IMG/VR virus record: IMGVR_UViG_3300025687_000099
Location: 1 to 42,073 of that record
From: a virus
DNA length: 42,073 nt
Reading direction: 5' to 3' (one strand)
How positions within the stretch are numbered: the first letter of the stretch is position 1; every line of letters starts with the position of its first letter. Below, in pieces: positions 30,761 through 38,489 of this stretch. Both the position numbers and the translations under genes were made by a program. The notes below the pieces were generated by a model. The model worked only from the letters and a program-made list of their open reading frames with translations, did no database searches and was not told the origin of the DNA.

Positions 30761-30972
30761 CACTTAAAGAAATCGAAAAAAACATTCAGGAACTCGCTGC
30801 TGAAATGGCAATGAGCATCATTAAGCATATGGGCGTAACCGTTACAATAGCCGGTATGCGGGTTGATATAGACAATATCGAAAAAGAGATTGACGGTATC
30901 AAGGTCGAGATCAACGGCCCTGTATATGCTGATGGGGTTGAGTATGACCTTGTTGAAAGGGAGGTAGCATGA
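30757..30972 (+). CDS. Hypothetical early protein sharing TIxGMRVD
   Basis: 71 residues, start overlapping the previous stop. N-terminal helix (LKEIEKNIQELAAEMAMSII), then GVTVTIAGMRVDIDN and an acidic beta part. Overlaps the next gene by 4 nt. Function unknown. Confidence 0.58.
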   Translation: MTLKEIEKNIQELAAEMAMSIIKHMGVTVTIAGMRVDIDNIEKEIDGIKVEINGPVYADGVEYDLVEREVA

Positions 30973-31910
30973 ATACAGAAACAGCATTAGTGCCTAAAGA
31001 TATTAAACCAATTGTTCTGTTTTCAGAAAACGGTCTCGATCCTGTTTTGGCAGAGATTGGGAAAAAAATATCCGCCTTTAAGCCGGATGTTTCAACACTA
31101 AACGGTCGTAAGGAAATAGCCTCGTTTGCTTATAAAATAGCCCAATCCAAGACATTTATCGACAACGCCGGTAAAGAGTTGGTCGCAGAGCAAAAGGCTA
31201 GAATAAAGCTTGTTGATGCCGAGCGCAAACGGGCAAGGGATTGGCTTGACGAAAAAAAGGCTGAAGTCCGTAAACCCCTGACTGAATACGAAGAGGCTGA
31301 AAAGCTCCGTATCGAAGAAGAGGCGTTGCGCATTGAGATTGAAACAGCACACGAAGAAGCGTTGAGAGAAAACGAGTTGGTTGACCGGCAACGCGAAATT
31401 GAGCGCAAAGAGGCTGAACTCAGACGGCAGGAAGAAGAACGTAGGCAAAAAGAAGAGGCTGAACGCGCTGAACGTGAAAGAATCGAGCGCGAAGAACGGT
31501 TGAAAAAAGAAGCGGCTGAACGCGCGAAACGAGAAGCAGATGAAAAGATCAGACATGAGCGTGAAGAAAAAGAACGGATTGAGCGCGAAGCCAAAGAAGC
31601 CGCAGAAAAAGCAGAACGCGATAGGATAGCCGCAGAAGAACGGGCCAGGATCGAAAAAGAGTTGGCGGTCAAACGCGCGAGGGAAGAAGCGGCGGCGGTT
31701 GCAAAAGCTGAACGTGAGGCAGAAGAAAAGCGACAACGCGAGTTGCAGGCAGAGGCGGACAGAAAAGCGGCGAATAGAAAACATCAAGCTTCCGTGAATA
31801 ATAAAATCCTTCAGGCCCTTAACATTATCGGTGTTAATGAAGACACCGGGAAAAAATTAATAACTGAAATCGTGCACGGCAACATTCCTTTTGTTTCTAT
31901 CAACTACTAA
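30969..31910 (+). CDS. Long coiled-coil phage protein (DUF1351-like)
   Basis: 313 residues. The N-terminal globular part (about 1-85: LNGRKEIASFAYKIAQSKTF, IDNAGKELVAEQKARIKLVD) matches small phage proteins found in recombination modules. Residues about 100-275 are an uninterrupted Glu/Arg/Lys/Ala coiled coil. The C-terminal domain (about 276-313) is compact (NNKILQALNIIGVNEDTGKK). It sits directly upstream of the YqaJ exonuclease pair. Probably accessory to recombination; mechanism unknown. Confidence 0.7.
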   Translation: MNTETALVPKDIKPIVLFSENGLDPVLAEIGKKISAFKPDVSTLNGRKEIASFAYKIAQSKTFIDNAGKELVAEQKARIKLVDAERKRARDWLDEKKAEVRKPLTEYEEAEKLRIEEEALRIEIETAHEEALRENELVDRQREIERKEAELRRQEEERRQKEEAERAERERIEREERLKKEAAERAKREADEKIRHEREEKERIEREAKEAAEKAERDRIAAEERARIEKELAVKRAREEAAAVAKAEREAEEKRQRELQAEADRKAANRKHQASVNNKILQALNIIGVNEDTGKKLITEIVHGNIPFVSINY

Positions 31911-31925
31911 ATAAGGAGGGTTATT

Positions 31926-32441
31926 ATGACTACAGAAAAAACCCACTACAGAAAGGCATTTGACGCCCCGTATTTAAGCAGTGCGGATATTGTTGAGCCA
32001 ACGGTATTAACGATCAAAAACGTTCAACTTCTGCCCGATAAAACCAAAAAAACAAAAGATAAATTCAACACTGCTTTTTTTATCGAAAAAGAGATCAGGC
32101 CTGGCGAAGAACTCAAACCTATGATCCTGAATGCCACAAACTCACGGACCATGCGGAATTTGACGGGTTCAGCCTTTATTGACGATTGGAACAACATACC
32201 GGTCACGGTCTATGTTGATAAGAACGTCCGTTTTGGTCGCAACACGGTTGAGGGGTTAAGGATTAGCACCGAGGCCCCGAGGCTAAGAAAACCGGAGCTG
32301 TTACCCCAAACACAGGCATGGGATAGGGCTATTGCCGCTTACCATAGAGAGGGGAATCTCAATTCCGTAAAACGTCACATGGAAATTAGCGCTGAGAATG
32401 AAGCGGCTTTAATCGCGGAGGCTGAAAAGAATGTGGCATAA
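31926..32441 (+). CDS. Conserved recombination-module protein
   Basis: 171 residues. Blocks YRKAFDAPYLSSADIVEPTV, LKPMILNATNSRTMRNLTGS and FIDDWNNIPVTVYVDKNVRF are conserved in small phage proteins next to YqaJ nucleases, as I recall. The fold resembles a small beta-barrel, so single-strand DNA binding is possible but not shown. Overlaps the nuclease gene by 11 nt. Confidence 0.65.
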   Translation: MTTEKTHYRKAFDAPYLSSADIVEPTVLTIKNVQLLPDKTKKTKDKFNTAFFIEKEIRPGEELKPMILNATNSRTMRNLTGSAFIDDWNNIPVTVYVDKNVRFGRNTVEGLRISTEAPRLRKPELLPQTQAWDRAIAAYHREGNLNSVKRHMEISAENEAALIAEAEKNVA

Positions 32442-33054
32442 TATTGAACAGAACACGGACGAGTGGTTGGCTATGAGGGCCGGTAAGATTACTGGTTCTG
32501 TAATCGGAAGCATAATGGCAAACTACGGCAAGGCGTTTGGAGAACCTGCAAAAAAATTATCTGTAAACATTGCTGTAGAGCGGTTGACCGGAAAAATGAT
32601 AGATAGCGATGGTTTTTCAAACGCCCATATGGATCGGGGCCACGCAGAGGAACCAATAGCCCGGTTGCGGTACGAAGAACTCTATTTCACAGATGTTACC
32701 AACGGTGGTTTTTTTGATAACGGGGACACTGGTTGCTCACCAGACGGGCTGGTTTCGGATAATGGTGTGATAGAAATCAAATCAGTCCTCCCCACCGTTC
32801 ACTACGCCACAATCAAACGAAAGTCTTTCGATCCAAAATACAAATGGCAACTTGTATTTAATCTGCGTGAATCGGGCCGAGATTGGATTGATTATATCTC
32901 TTACTGTTCTTCTTTCCCTCAAGAAAGCAACCTTTTTGTATGCCATACAGAAAAAGAAGCTTTTTCAAACGAACTGGAAATGATTGAAACCCGGTTGGCT
33001 GAATTTAAAGCACTGGTTGAAACCGTGATGAACGACATTAGGGCGGCAGCATGA
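32431..33054 (+). CDS. YqaJ-like phage exonuclease (lambda Exo family)
   Basis: 207 residues. Lambda-type exonucleases degrade one strand of dsDNA ends for single-strand annealing. Motifs: GKITGSVIGSIM (about 18-29), GHAEEPIARLRYEEL (about 70-84), GCSPDGLV (catalytic Asp, about 107-114), VIEIKS (catalytic Glu-x-Lys, about 118-123) and KWQLVFNL (Gln, about 144-151). Length is normal. Partner annealing protein is not certain; the upstream gene is a candidate. Confidence 0.85.
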   Translation: MWHNIEQNTDEWLAMRAGKITGSVIGSIMANYGKAFGEPAKKLSVNIAVERLTGKMIDSDGFSNAHMDRGHAEEPIARLRYEELYFTDVTNGGFFDNGDTGCSPDGLVSDNGVIEIKSVLPTVHYATIKRKSFDPKYKWQLVFNLRESGRDWIDYISYCSSFPQESNLFVCHTEKEAFSNELEMIETRLAEFKALVETVMNDIRAAA

Positions 33055-33497
33055 TTGATTGTTTAGCTAAAAAGACCGGAAAGGGCCAGGTAACTGTATT
33101 CAGCGAGTCTGATGCTGAGTTGTTTGATGACTTCTATATCAACGAACCGTTGCGGGTTAAGGTTACAAGAGCCAGTAAAGTTAAAACACGGTCGTACATA
33201 GAACTATCCTGTTACAAGGGGTCTTGTCAGTACATTGCCAACATGAATTTCAACGAGAACATGAATACCAAAGAGAAGGTGGATCATCTAACTAAGATCC
33301 GGTGCGGTTTTGTTGAAACAGTTATCTACGACGACAAAACAAAACAAACCCATTGGTTGGTTAAATCACTAAGTTATAAGAACTGCGATCAACCCGAAAG
33401 CCACAGATATATTGCGTCTGCGCTTGAACATCATGCAGGATTAGTAGGAATCAGTAATGTGGACGATTATGTCAAACTTTTAGATGCTCAAAAATAA
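33051..33497 (+). CDS. Hypothetical phage protein, possible DUF1367 relative
   Basis: 148 residues, ATGA overlap with the exonuclease gene. Order of elements (basic beta N-terminus LRVKVTRASKVKTRSYIELS, middle LTKIRCGFVETVIYDD, then HRYIASALEHHAGLVG) faintly resembles DUF1367-type proteins of recombination modules. Weak evidence. Followed by a conserved leader hairpin. Confidence 0.55.
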   Translation: MIDCLAKKTGKGQVTVFSESDAELFDDFYINEPLRVKVTRASKVKTRSYIELSCYKGSCQYIANMNFNENMNTKEKVDHLTKIRCGFVETVIYDDKTKQTHWLVKSLSYKNCDQPESHRYIASALEHHAGLVGISNVDDYVKLLDAQK

Positions 33498-33500
33498 ACC

Positions 33501-33530
33501 GGTAATCCGGACTGCTTCGCGCCGGATACC
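33501..33530 (+). promoter_or_regulatory. Leader hairpin related to the RCRAG family (copy D)
   Basis: GGT-A-ATCCGG (33501-33510) pairs with CCGGATACC (33522-33530), nine base pairs with a bulged A, loop of 11 nt. Flanks match copy E at 36880-36903 (AAACCGGT before, CCTCAACA after). Precedes the gene at 33564. Confidence 0.6.
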
Positions 33531-33563
33531 TCAACAATTATTTTTCTTTAGGAGAATTTTAAC

Positions 33564-33785
33564 ATGAAAACAGCTGTATTCGTCGGTGGGGCTTTCGATA
33601 TGACTAAAAGGCAAGTTGATTCAACACAAACAAGAATATCCTTCTTTGAACCTTATGACCCAGGTTTTTGTGCTGACCATAACATACCAGATCAGAAGGT
33701 TGATTGCCGTATCATATGGTACAGACTTCAATTTAAAACGTCCCAAGGTGTTTTGATTTACGAGTATGATCTACGAGAAAAATAA
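33564..33785 (+). CDS. Hypothetical small early protein
   Basis: 73 residues (MKTAVFVGGAFDMTKRQVDS, then TRISFFEPYDPGFCADHNIP). Beta-rich, no motif, no signal peptide. AGGAG site upstream, after leader hairpin D. Function unknown. Confidence 0.55.
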   Translation: MKTAVFVGGAFDMTKRQVDSTQTRISFFEPYDPGFCADHNIPDQKVDCRIIWYRLQFKTSQGVLIYEYDLREK

Positions 33786-33848
33786 TAAAAACATGAACAT
33801 GGACAGGCTACGCCAGCCAGTTATGTTGAGCATTATTGGAAACAACCC

Positions 33849-34040
33849 ATGATATGCCCAAACTGCAAAAAAGAAATGAAATGTCCCTGTAGTAACTGCA
33901 ACAACACCGGGACAGTATGGAAATGGGTAACAGGTAACGGTCACATAGAGTGCGGATACTGCGGGTATAGTATGGATATGGCAGCTTTTGAGGCCGAAGA
34001 ATACCGGCAATATTTGGAGAGTAGAACGGAGGGTTTATGA
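33849..34040 (+). CDS. Zinc-ribbon small protein
   Basis: 63 residues. CPNCKKEMKCPCSNCN and ECGYCGYSM give several CxxC pairs, at least one zinc site. Its end overlaps the HNH endonuclease start by 4 nt, so the two are coupled; it may assist DNA binding. A 19-codon frame (33793-33852) precedes it with an ATGATATG overlap and is not convincing. Confidence 0.62.
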   Translation: MICPNCKKEMKCPCSNCNNTGTVWKWVTGNGHIECGYCGYSMDMAAFEAEEYRQYLESRTEGL

Positions 34041-34444
34041 CACCATACAAACCACCAAGAGAAAGAATCAAAATCAAACGCAATTCCGCAATTTGGAAAC
34101 GATTGGTTAAGCGAGTCCAGGAGCGCGACAGATACAGGTGCCAAGTATGTGGCAATATCTTCCCGAAGAACATGCTTGCACCACATCATGTAAAGACAGT
34201 CGGGGCCGGTGGGGATGATGCCCAATATAATTTAATCTCTGTCTGCCAGTTTTGCCATCACGACTTACACAAGGGGGTTACGATGATACCAGCAATATCA
34301 AAACAAAAATACAAATCACGAATCCCAACCCGGCAGCAGTGGGTTGAATACGAGCGCGAAAAATCGTTGATACAGCAGACATCAAAAACACAGCAGGAAG
34401 AAGACAGGAAACTTGAAGAACTTCGGGAACGGTTGGGAATTTAA
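34037..34444 (+). CDS. HNH endonuclease
   Basis: 135 residues. The HNH core spans about 31-75: DRYRCQVCGNIF, APHHVKTVGAGGDD and NLISVCQFCHHDLHKG, with both zinc CxxC pairs and the catalytic HH. Basic N-terminus, helical C-terminus (about 100-135). In phages such free HNH proteins may nick DNA for packaging or act as homing nucleases. Here it lies in the replication block rather than by the terminase. Overlaps the initiator gene by 1 nt. Confidence 0.85.
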   Translation: MTPYKPPRERIKIKRNSAIWKRLVKRVQERDRYRCQVCGNIFPKNMLAPHHVKTVGAGGDDAQYNLISVCQFCHHDLHKGVTMIPAISKQKYKSRIPTRQQWVEYEREKSLIQQTSKTQQEEDRKLEELRERLGI

Positions 34445-35163
34445 TGTCAGCACAAAAGGAGAATGGCTATACCGCGATAGCCAATGAACTTATGGAAGCA
34501 TTAGCATCATATTCAATTCCAGCAACACAAATGCAATGTCTTTTTGTTGTTCTGAGGGATACTTACGGTTGGAATAGAAAGACAAGCTCTATATCGCTTA
34601 CAAGGTTCGCTGATCTTACAGGATTAGACAGAAGGCATGTCCATAGAGCATTAACCGAGCTATCCAAAAAGAACATCATAAAAGTCGAAAAACGTAGTGC
34701 CAAAGATGGAACAAAATTAACCTCTATGTACCGCCTAAACAAGATATACACATCTTGGGTTTTTGTTCCAAAGAAGGCACGGGGTAGTGCCATTAATGGA
34801 ACAAAACCTAGTACCAAAGATGGTACTGATAAAAACAATATAAAACAAAAAGAAAAAATATATAAAAAAGAAAGTTTGGGGATGTATGAAGTCGCTGTGA
34901 AAATCCCAGAGAACTATTCCATACAAAAAGAGCATTTAGAATATGCTTTGTCAAAAGGTTTGTCTAATTCACAGGCTAAAGATCAATTTGAGGCCTTCAA
35001 ACTCCATTTCCAGAAAACAGGTAAAAAATATCAATCTTGGTATGCAACATATCAAACATGGGTGCGGAATGCGATTAAGCGAGGTTACATAAAGATTATC
35101 CAGCTTCCAAAGCCACAATCTCAAGAAGACATTGATAAAGAACTTGCGGAGAAATTAGCATGA
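34444..35163 (+). CDS. Replication initiator, phage O-like
   Basis: 239 residues. N-terminal winged-helix (about 10-85: MQCLFVVLRDTYGWNRKTSS, LTGLDRRHVHRALTELSKKN) as in phage replication protein O. The C-terminal region (about 140-239) is helical and could load helicase (AKDQFEAFKLHFQKTGKKYQ). The origin iterons lie inside the gene, exactly as in lambda O. Overlaps the DnaB gene by 4 nt. Confidence 0.8.
   Translation: MSAQKENGYTAIANELMEALASYSIPATQMQCLFVVLRDTYGWNRKTSSISLTRFADLTGLDRRHVHRALTELSKKNIIKVEKRSAKDGTKLTSMYRLNKIYTSWVFVPKKARGSAINGTKPSTKDGTDKNNIKQKEKIYKKESLGMYEVAVKIPENYSIQKEHLEYALSKGLSNSQAKDQFEAFKLHFQKTGKKYQSWYATYQTWVRNAIKRGYIKIIQLPKPQSQEDIDKELAEKLA
34695..34875 (+). other. Predicted replication origin: four iterons plus AT-rich stretch
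   Basis: Iterons with consensus TAGTGCCAaagATGGAACA: 34695-34716, 34761-34780 (inverted), 34785-34806 and 34809-34834 (diverged, TAGTACCAAAGATGGTACTG). An A-rich stretch follows (34829-34875) that would melt easily. Location inside the O-like gene mirrors lambdoid ori. Confidence 0.7.
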
Positions 35164-36461
35164 TAGAACCGTTACTTGACAGAACCCCACCGCATGACAT
35201 GGATGCTGAACAGGCTATTTTGTCAGCCTTGTTTATCAATAACGCTGGCTTCGAATATGTAGATGATTTGAATCCTGATGATTTTTACAAAGGGGCGCAC
35301 AAGAAGATATTCAGAGTTATGCTTTCTCTGACCAAGAAAAAAGAACCTGTCGATTTGGTGACGGTAGCTCATGAATTGAAAGCCCTGGATGAATTAGAAT
35401 CAATAGGCGGCGCAGCTTATCTTGCTGCTATATCTGACAGCGCACCAGTAGCCCTAAACGTGAGGAAGTACGCCAATGTTGTTAAAAACCATGCCGTCAC
35501 AAGGCAGATGATAACAACTGCGTCTGAAATTATTGAAAGGGGTTTAACGGTCAAAGACGTTGAGCAGTATATCAACGAGTCCCAATCCAAAATATTACAG
35601 ATACAGACCACAAGCAGCAAAGATCAGATTTTTGATATGGAAACATTGATGCACGATGCGTTAGACCGGATCGAATCAGCCAGCCGGGATCAGTCAGGCA
35701 CAGGATATACGCTTGGGATGCCGTTGCTTGATAATTTTATACAAGTTATCGGCAGTAAGTTGATATTGATCGCAGCAAGGCCGGGGATGGGCAAAACAGC
35801 ACTTGCTTTATCTATCGCTCGTTATCTTGCCAACAGAGGTATCAAAGTCGGGTTTCTGTCAATCGAAATGGACAAGGAATCTTTGGCAGACCGGTTGTTA
35901 TCGATTGAATCAGATGTAAATAGCCTGTGTTTTTATGCAAAGGAATCATTAAGCAAAGAGAGTATGGGGGCTATCAAGATGTCGGCTGAAAATCTGTCAG
36001 TCCTGCCTATTTATGTAGACGATGCAGATTGTAAAATACAGGATGTCGAGCGCAAATGTCGCAAGTTTAAGAAAATGGGGTGCCAGGTTATTTTTATTGA
36101 CCAGCTATCAAAAATACGCGGTCAAATAAATCAATCAAAATTTGAAACTTACACAGACAATTGCAGCAATATAGCCCTGCTTAAAAAAGAGTTGAGATTA
36201 CCAATTTTCCTTCTTTGTCAACTCAACCGGAACGTAGAGCAACGGCAGGATAAGAAACCGGAATTATCAGATTTAAAGCAAACAGGAATGCTTGAAGAAG
36301 ATGCGGATATGGTCTTTTTGATTTATCGGCCAGGATACTACGACGAAACGAAAGACCCATCCAGAACAGATATAATTTTAGCTAAGAACAGACAGGGCGC
36401 TTTAGGCGTAGAACAGCGCGTCTTGTTCAAACAAAAACGCGGGATGTTCGAACTAATTTAA
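35160..36461 (+). CDS. dnaB: Replicative DNA helicase (DnaB family)
   Basis: 433 residues. N-terminal DnaB domain (about 7-105: PHDMDAEQAILSALFINNAG), linker, then RecA-like motor with Walker A ARPGMGKT (about 206-213), H1a GFLSIEMDKESLADRLL, Walker B-region VIFIDQLSKI and a later LLCQLNRNVEQR. Hexameric ring helicase loaded at the origin by the O-like protein. Full family length; ATGA overlap upstream. Confidence 0.93.
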   Translation: MIEPLLDRTPPHDMDAEQAILSALFINNAGFEYVDDLNPDDFYKGAHKKIFRVMLSLTKKKEPVDLVTVAHELKALDELESIGGAAYLAAISDSAPVALNVRKYANVVKNHAVTRQMITTASEIIERGLTVKDVEQYINESQSKILQIQTTSSKDQIFDMETLMHDALDRIESASRDQSGTGYTLGMPLLDNFIQVIGSKLILIAARPGMGKTALALSIARYLANRGIKVGFLSIEMDKESLADRLLSIESDVNSLCFYAKESLSKESMGAIKMSAENLSVLPIYVDDADCKIQDVERKCRKFKKMGCQVIFIDQLSKIRGQINQSKFETYTDNCSNIALLKKELRLPIFLLCQLNRNVEQRQDKKPELSDLKQTGMLEEDADMVFLIYRPGYYDETKDPSRTDIILAKNRQGALGVEQRVLFKQKRGMFELI

Positions 36462-36472
36462 AGGAGAATAAC

Positions 36473-36868
36473 ATGAACTTAGCAATCCTTCTTGGGAATG
36501 TCGGCAGAGATCCAGAAATACGTTATGCACAATCGGGGACAGCGGTCGTTAATTTCACATTAGCCACAAACAAAAAGGTTAATGGTGAGGATAAAACATC
36601 CTGGCACCGTTGTGTGGTGTTTGGGAAGACTGCGGAGATTATCGAACAGTATGTTAAGAAAGGCTCGAAGATTGGGGTTGAAGGCGAAATATCTTACGGC
36701 AGCTATGATAAAGATGGAACTACGGTTTACACTACGGACATTATTGTAAACCGCTTCCATTTCGCCGGAGAAAAAGCCCAAAGTCACCCCAAACAGCAGC
36801 CAAACCAGGCACAAAGTCAGGGACACCAGGGGCAGGGGCCGATACCGGATGATGACATCCCCTTTTGA
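36473..36868 (+). CDS. ssb: Single-stranded DNA-binding protein
   Basis: 131 residues. OB fold (about 1-100: NLAILLGNVGRDPEIRYAQS, then TSWHRCVVFGKTAEI, KGSKIGVEGEISYGSYDKDG) and a Gln/Pro/His-rich tail ending DDDIPF, the canonical acidic tip that binds partner proteins. 11 nt after dnaB with AAGGAG site. Confidence 0.93.
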   Translation: MNLAILLGNVGRDPEIRYAQSGTAVVNFTLATNKKVNGEDKTSWHRCVVFGKTAEIIEQYVKKGSKIGVEGEISYGSYDKDGTTVYTTDIIVNRFHFAGEKAQSHPKQQPNQAQSQGHQGQGPIPDDDIPF

Positions 36869-36879
36869 TCAAACAAACC

Positions 36880-36903
36880 GGTGATCCGGGCAAGCCGGAT
36901 ACC
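36880..36903 (+). promoter_or_regulatory. Leader hairpin, RCRAG family (copy E)
   Basis: GGT-G-ATCCGG (36880-36889), loop GCAAG, CCGGATACC (36895-36903), nine base pairs with one bulge. Starts 12 nt after the ssb stop and precedes the gene at 36937. Very similar to copy D. Confidence 0.65.
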
Positions 36904-36936
36904 TAAACATTAACAAAAAACTAAAGGAGGGTTGAT

Positions 36937-37251
36937 ATGAGTCCTGAAACTGAAAAACCTGGGGTACTGCGGGATGCGATATCTGAATCAGATTATCATG
37001 TAATCGCTAGAGAGATAGCAGATTTAGTATTGCAGAAACAAGCGGCTTATGGTGATTCTTTCGGACAGGCCGGAGATTTCCTCTTGCTTTTATACCCCGG
37101 TGGTATCCCAACAGAAAAATATGCCGACATGCTAACTATTGTTCGGATCTTCGATAAATTAAAACGCATTGCAACAGACAGGGATGCCCTAGGGGAAAGT
37201 CCCTATGGTGATATTCTAGGGTATTGCCTTCTTTCTTTGGGGGTTAAATAA
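36937..37251 (+). CDS. DUF1599-like small protein
   Basis: 104 residues. ADLVLQKQAAYGDSFGQAGD (about residues 29-48), then LLYPGGIPTEKYADMLTIVR and ESPYGDILGYCLLSLG, is a recurring phage protein pattern related to the DUF1599 / nucleotide-modification-associated group. Possible nucleotide metabolism role, not established. Leader hairpin E lies upstream, AAAGGAGG site. Confidence 0.7.
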   Translation: MSPETEKPGVLRDAISESDYHVIAREIADLVLQKQAAYGDSFGQAGDFLLLLYPGGIPTEKYADMLTIVRIFDKLKRIATDRDALGESPYGDILGYCLLSLGVK

Positions 37252-37617
37252 ATGTCACCAATGGAACGGACCCTCGCGATTATAAAACGTCACGGTTTGA
37301 AGTGGTGGAAAGTTGAATACTGGCAGCAGTGGGCAAGACGCAGGGTAGATCTGTTTAATATCATAGATTTAATTGTATTGGATGCCGGGATAGTCGGTGT
37401 GCAGGTGTGCGGGTCTGACTTCGCAGCTCACAAGCGAAAGCTTTTAAAAGATGAGGCTGATAATACAAAAGCATGGCTTAAAAACGGCGGCAAAATAGAG
37501 TTGTGGGGATGGCGAAAACTCAAGAAAGTGAAGGGTAAAAAAGCTACACACTGGAAGCCGAGAATAGCTGATATTACGTTATACAACGGTGAGCTATATT
37601 TTGAGGAAAGGGGGTAA
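37252..37617 (+). CDS. Nuclease-fold protein, VRR/PD-(D/E)XK-like
   Basis: 121 residues. TLAIIKRHGLKWWKVEYWQQ, then RRVDLFNIIDLIVLD (Asp of the fold), GVQVCGSDFAAHKRKL (Q-x-V core, Lys) and ELWGWRKLKKVKG match small phage proteins of the restriction-nuclease-like superfamily. Key acids are not fully clear. Likely DNA repair or junction processing. Overlaps nothing; next start 1 nt after. Confidence 0.6.
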   Translation: MSPMERTLAIIKRHGLKWWKVEYWQQWARRRVDLFNIIDLIVLDAGIVGVQVCGSDFAAHKRKLLKDEADNTKAWLKNGGKIELWGWRKLKKVKGKKATHWKPRIADITLYNGELYFEERG

Positions 37618-37618
37618 G

Positions 37619-38215
37619 ATGAAACCAGATGTAATATACATAACAGATTGCAGTGATTATGCCCCATCATTAGACGGGGAGATGTTCTGCGAATGCACGA
37701 TTGACCAGATCGTATACAAGGAAATTAAATTGCCAAACGGTTCAAAAGTAAAAAATTATTCCTGTAAAGAGCACGGCGGTCTTGTGATGTGCCGTGTCAT
37801 AAAATGCGTTGATTGTGGTGTTGAATTTGTTGTCGGCCGGACTGGTAGAGCACCGTTCAGGTGTGACAAACATCGTAAAGAGCGGAGGCGTGAAATATCC
37901 CGTAGACAAAAAAGGAAACAGCGGGCAAAGCCACAGAACGATAACCTGTGCGCCGTTCCAAAGCCGGAAAAGGGAACGCCAGAATATCTAAGGCGTCAAG
38001 CGAGTATAGATGCCTCTGGCTGTAAAAACCGGGGCGTATGCCTGTCACGATGCTCTATTGATGATAAGTTCATCCCCTGGTGTTGCCAATGCACAAATTA
38101 TAAGTACGAAAAACCACATATCATGATGAGCAGGTACGATGACAGCCATTTATTGCCCAATCTGAGAGGTGTCGGCGATGTATATAAACAATACATATGG
38201 AAGAAATCAGCATGA
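37619..38215 (+). CDS. Cys-rich multi-zinc-ribbon protein
   Basis: 198 residues from ATG 37619 (GGGGG site). Cys pairs: MFCECTIDQ, CRVIKCVDCGVEF, CDKHRKE, CKNRGVCLSRCS and WCCQCTNY. A basic linker (RRREISRRQKRKQRAKPQ) separates N- and C-terminal zinc modules. Probable nucleic-acid-binding protein; specific role unknown. Confidence 0.6.
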   Translation: MKPDVIYITDCSDYAPSLDGEMFCECTIDQIVYKEIKLPNGSKVKNYSCKEHGGLVMCRVIKCVDCGVEFVVGRTGRAPFRCDKHRKERRREISRRQKRKQRAKPQNDNLCAVPKPEKGTPEYLRRQASIDASGCKNRGVCLSRCSIDDKFIPWCCQCTNYKYEKPHIMMSRYDDSHLLPNLRGVGDVYKQYIWKKSA

Positions 38216-38298
38216 ACGAGCTTGCAATATTGTTACTAATCGGCGTTATTGCCCTGATCGTCGGTATTGTGGTCGGGTTTAATATCAGGGAAGAATAA
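38212..38298 (+). CDS. 28-residue single-helix membrane microprotein
   Basis: ATG 38212 overlaps the previous stop (ATGA), TAA at 38296-38298. Product: MNELAILLLIGVIALIVGIV then VGFNIREE, one membrane helix with short tails. Coupled translation makes it credible. Function unknown. Confidence 0.5.
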   Translation: MNELAILLLIGVIALIVGIVVGFNIREE

Positions 38299-38342
38299 AC
38301 TTTACAATATATAAAGATGATTGGAACCTATGACCAAAACTC

Positions 38343-38489
38343 ATGAAAGCCGCAATTGAAATAAAAGAAATCCCGCAATATCAGACCACAACAGAGGCTA
38401 GGAAGGTAAAACTCGTTTTGGTTGCAACTGGTACAAAGGAAGAAATTAAAAAATATGTGCGACAGATTAAAAAAATTCAGACATCTTGA
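38343..38489 (+). CDS. 48-residue hypothetical protein overlapping the methyltransferase start
   Basis: ATG 38343 to TGA 38487-38489. Basic/acidic mix (KAAIEIKEIPQYQTTTEARK, then VKLVLVATGTKEEIKKYVRQ). Its last 35 nt overlap the methyltransferase start (38455), which suggests coupling. Not recognised. Confidence 0.5.
   Translation: MKAAIEIKEIPQYQTTTEARKVKLVLVATGTKEEIKKYVRQIKKIQTS

Noticed and set aside
31098-31787. Long minus-strand frames opposite the coiled-coil gene (Phe- or Ser-rich)
   Set aside because: They mirror the repetitive Glu/Arg/Lys codons of the plus-strand coiled coil; composition is an artefact and no ribosome site is seen.
33793-33852. 19-codon frame before the zinc-ribbon gene
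   Set aside because: Too short and featureless; the ATGATATG overlap alone is not enough.
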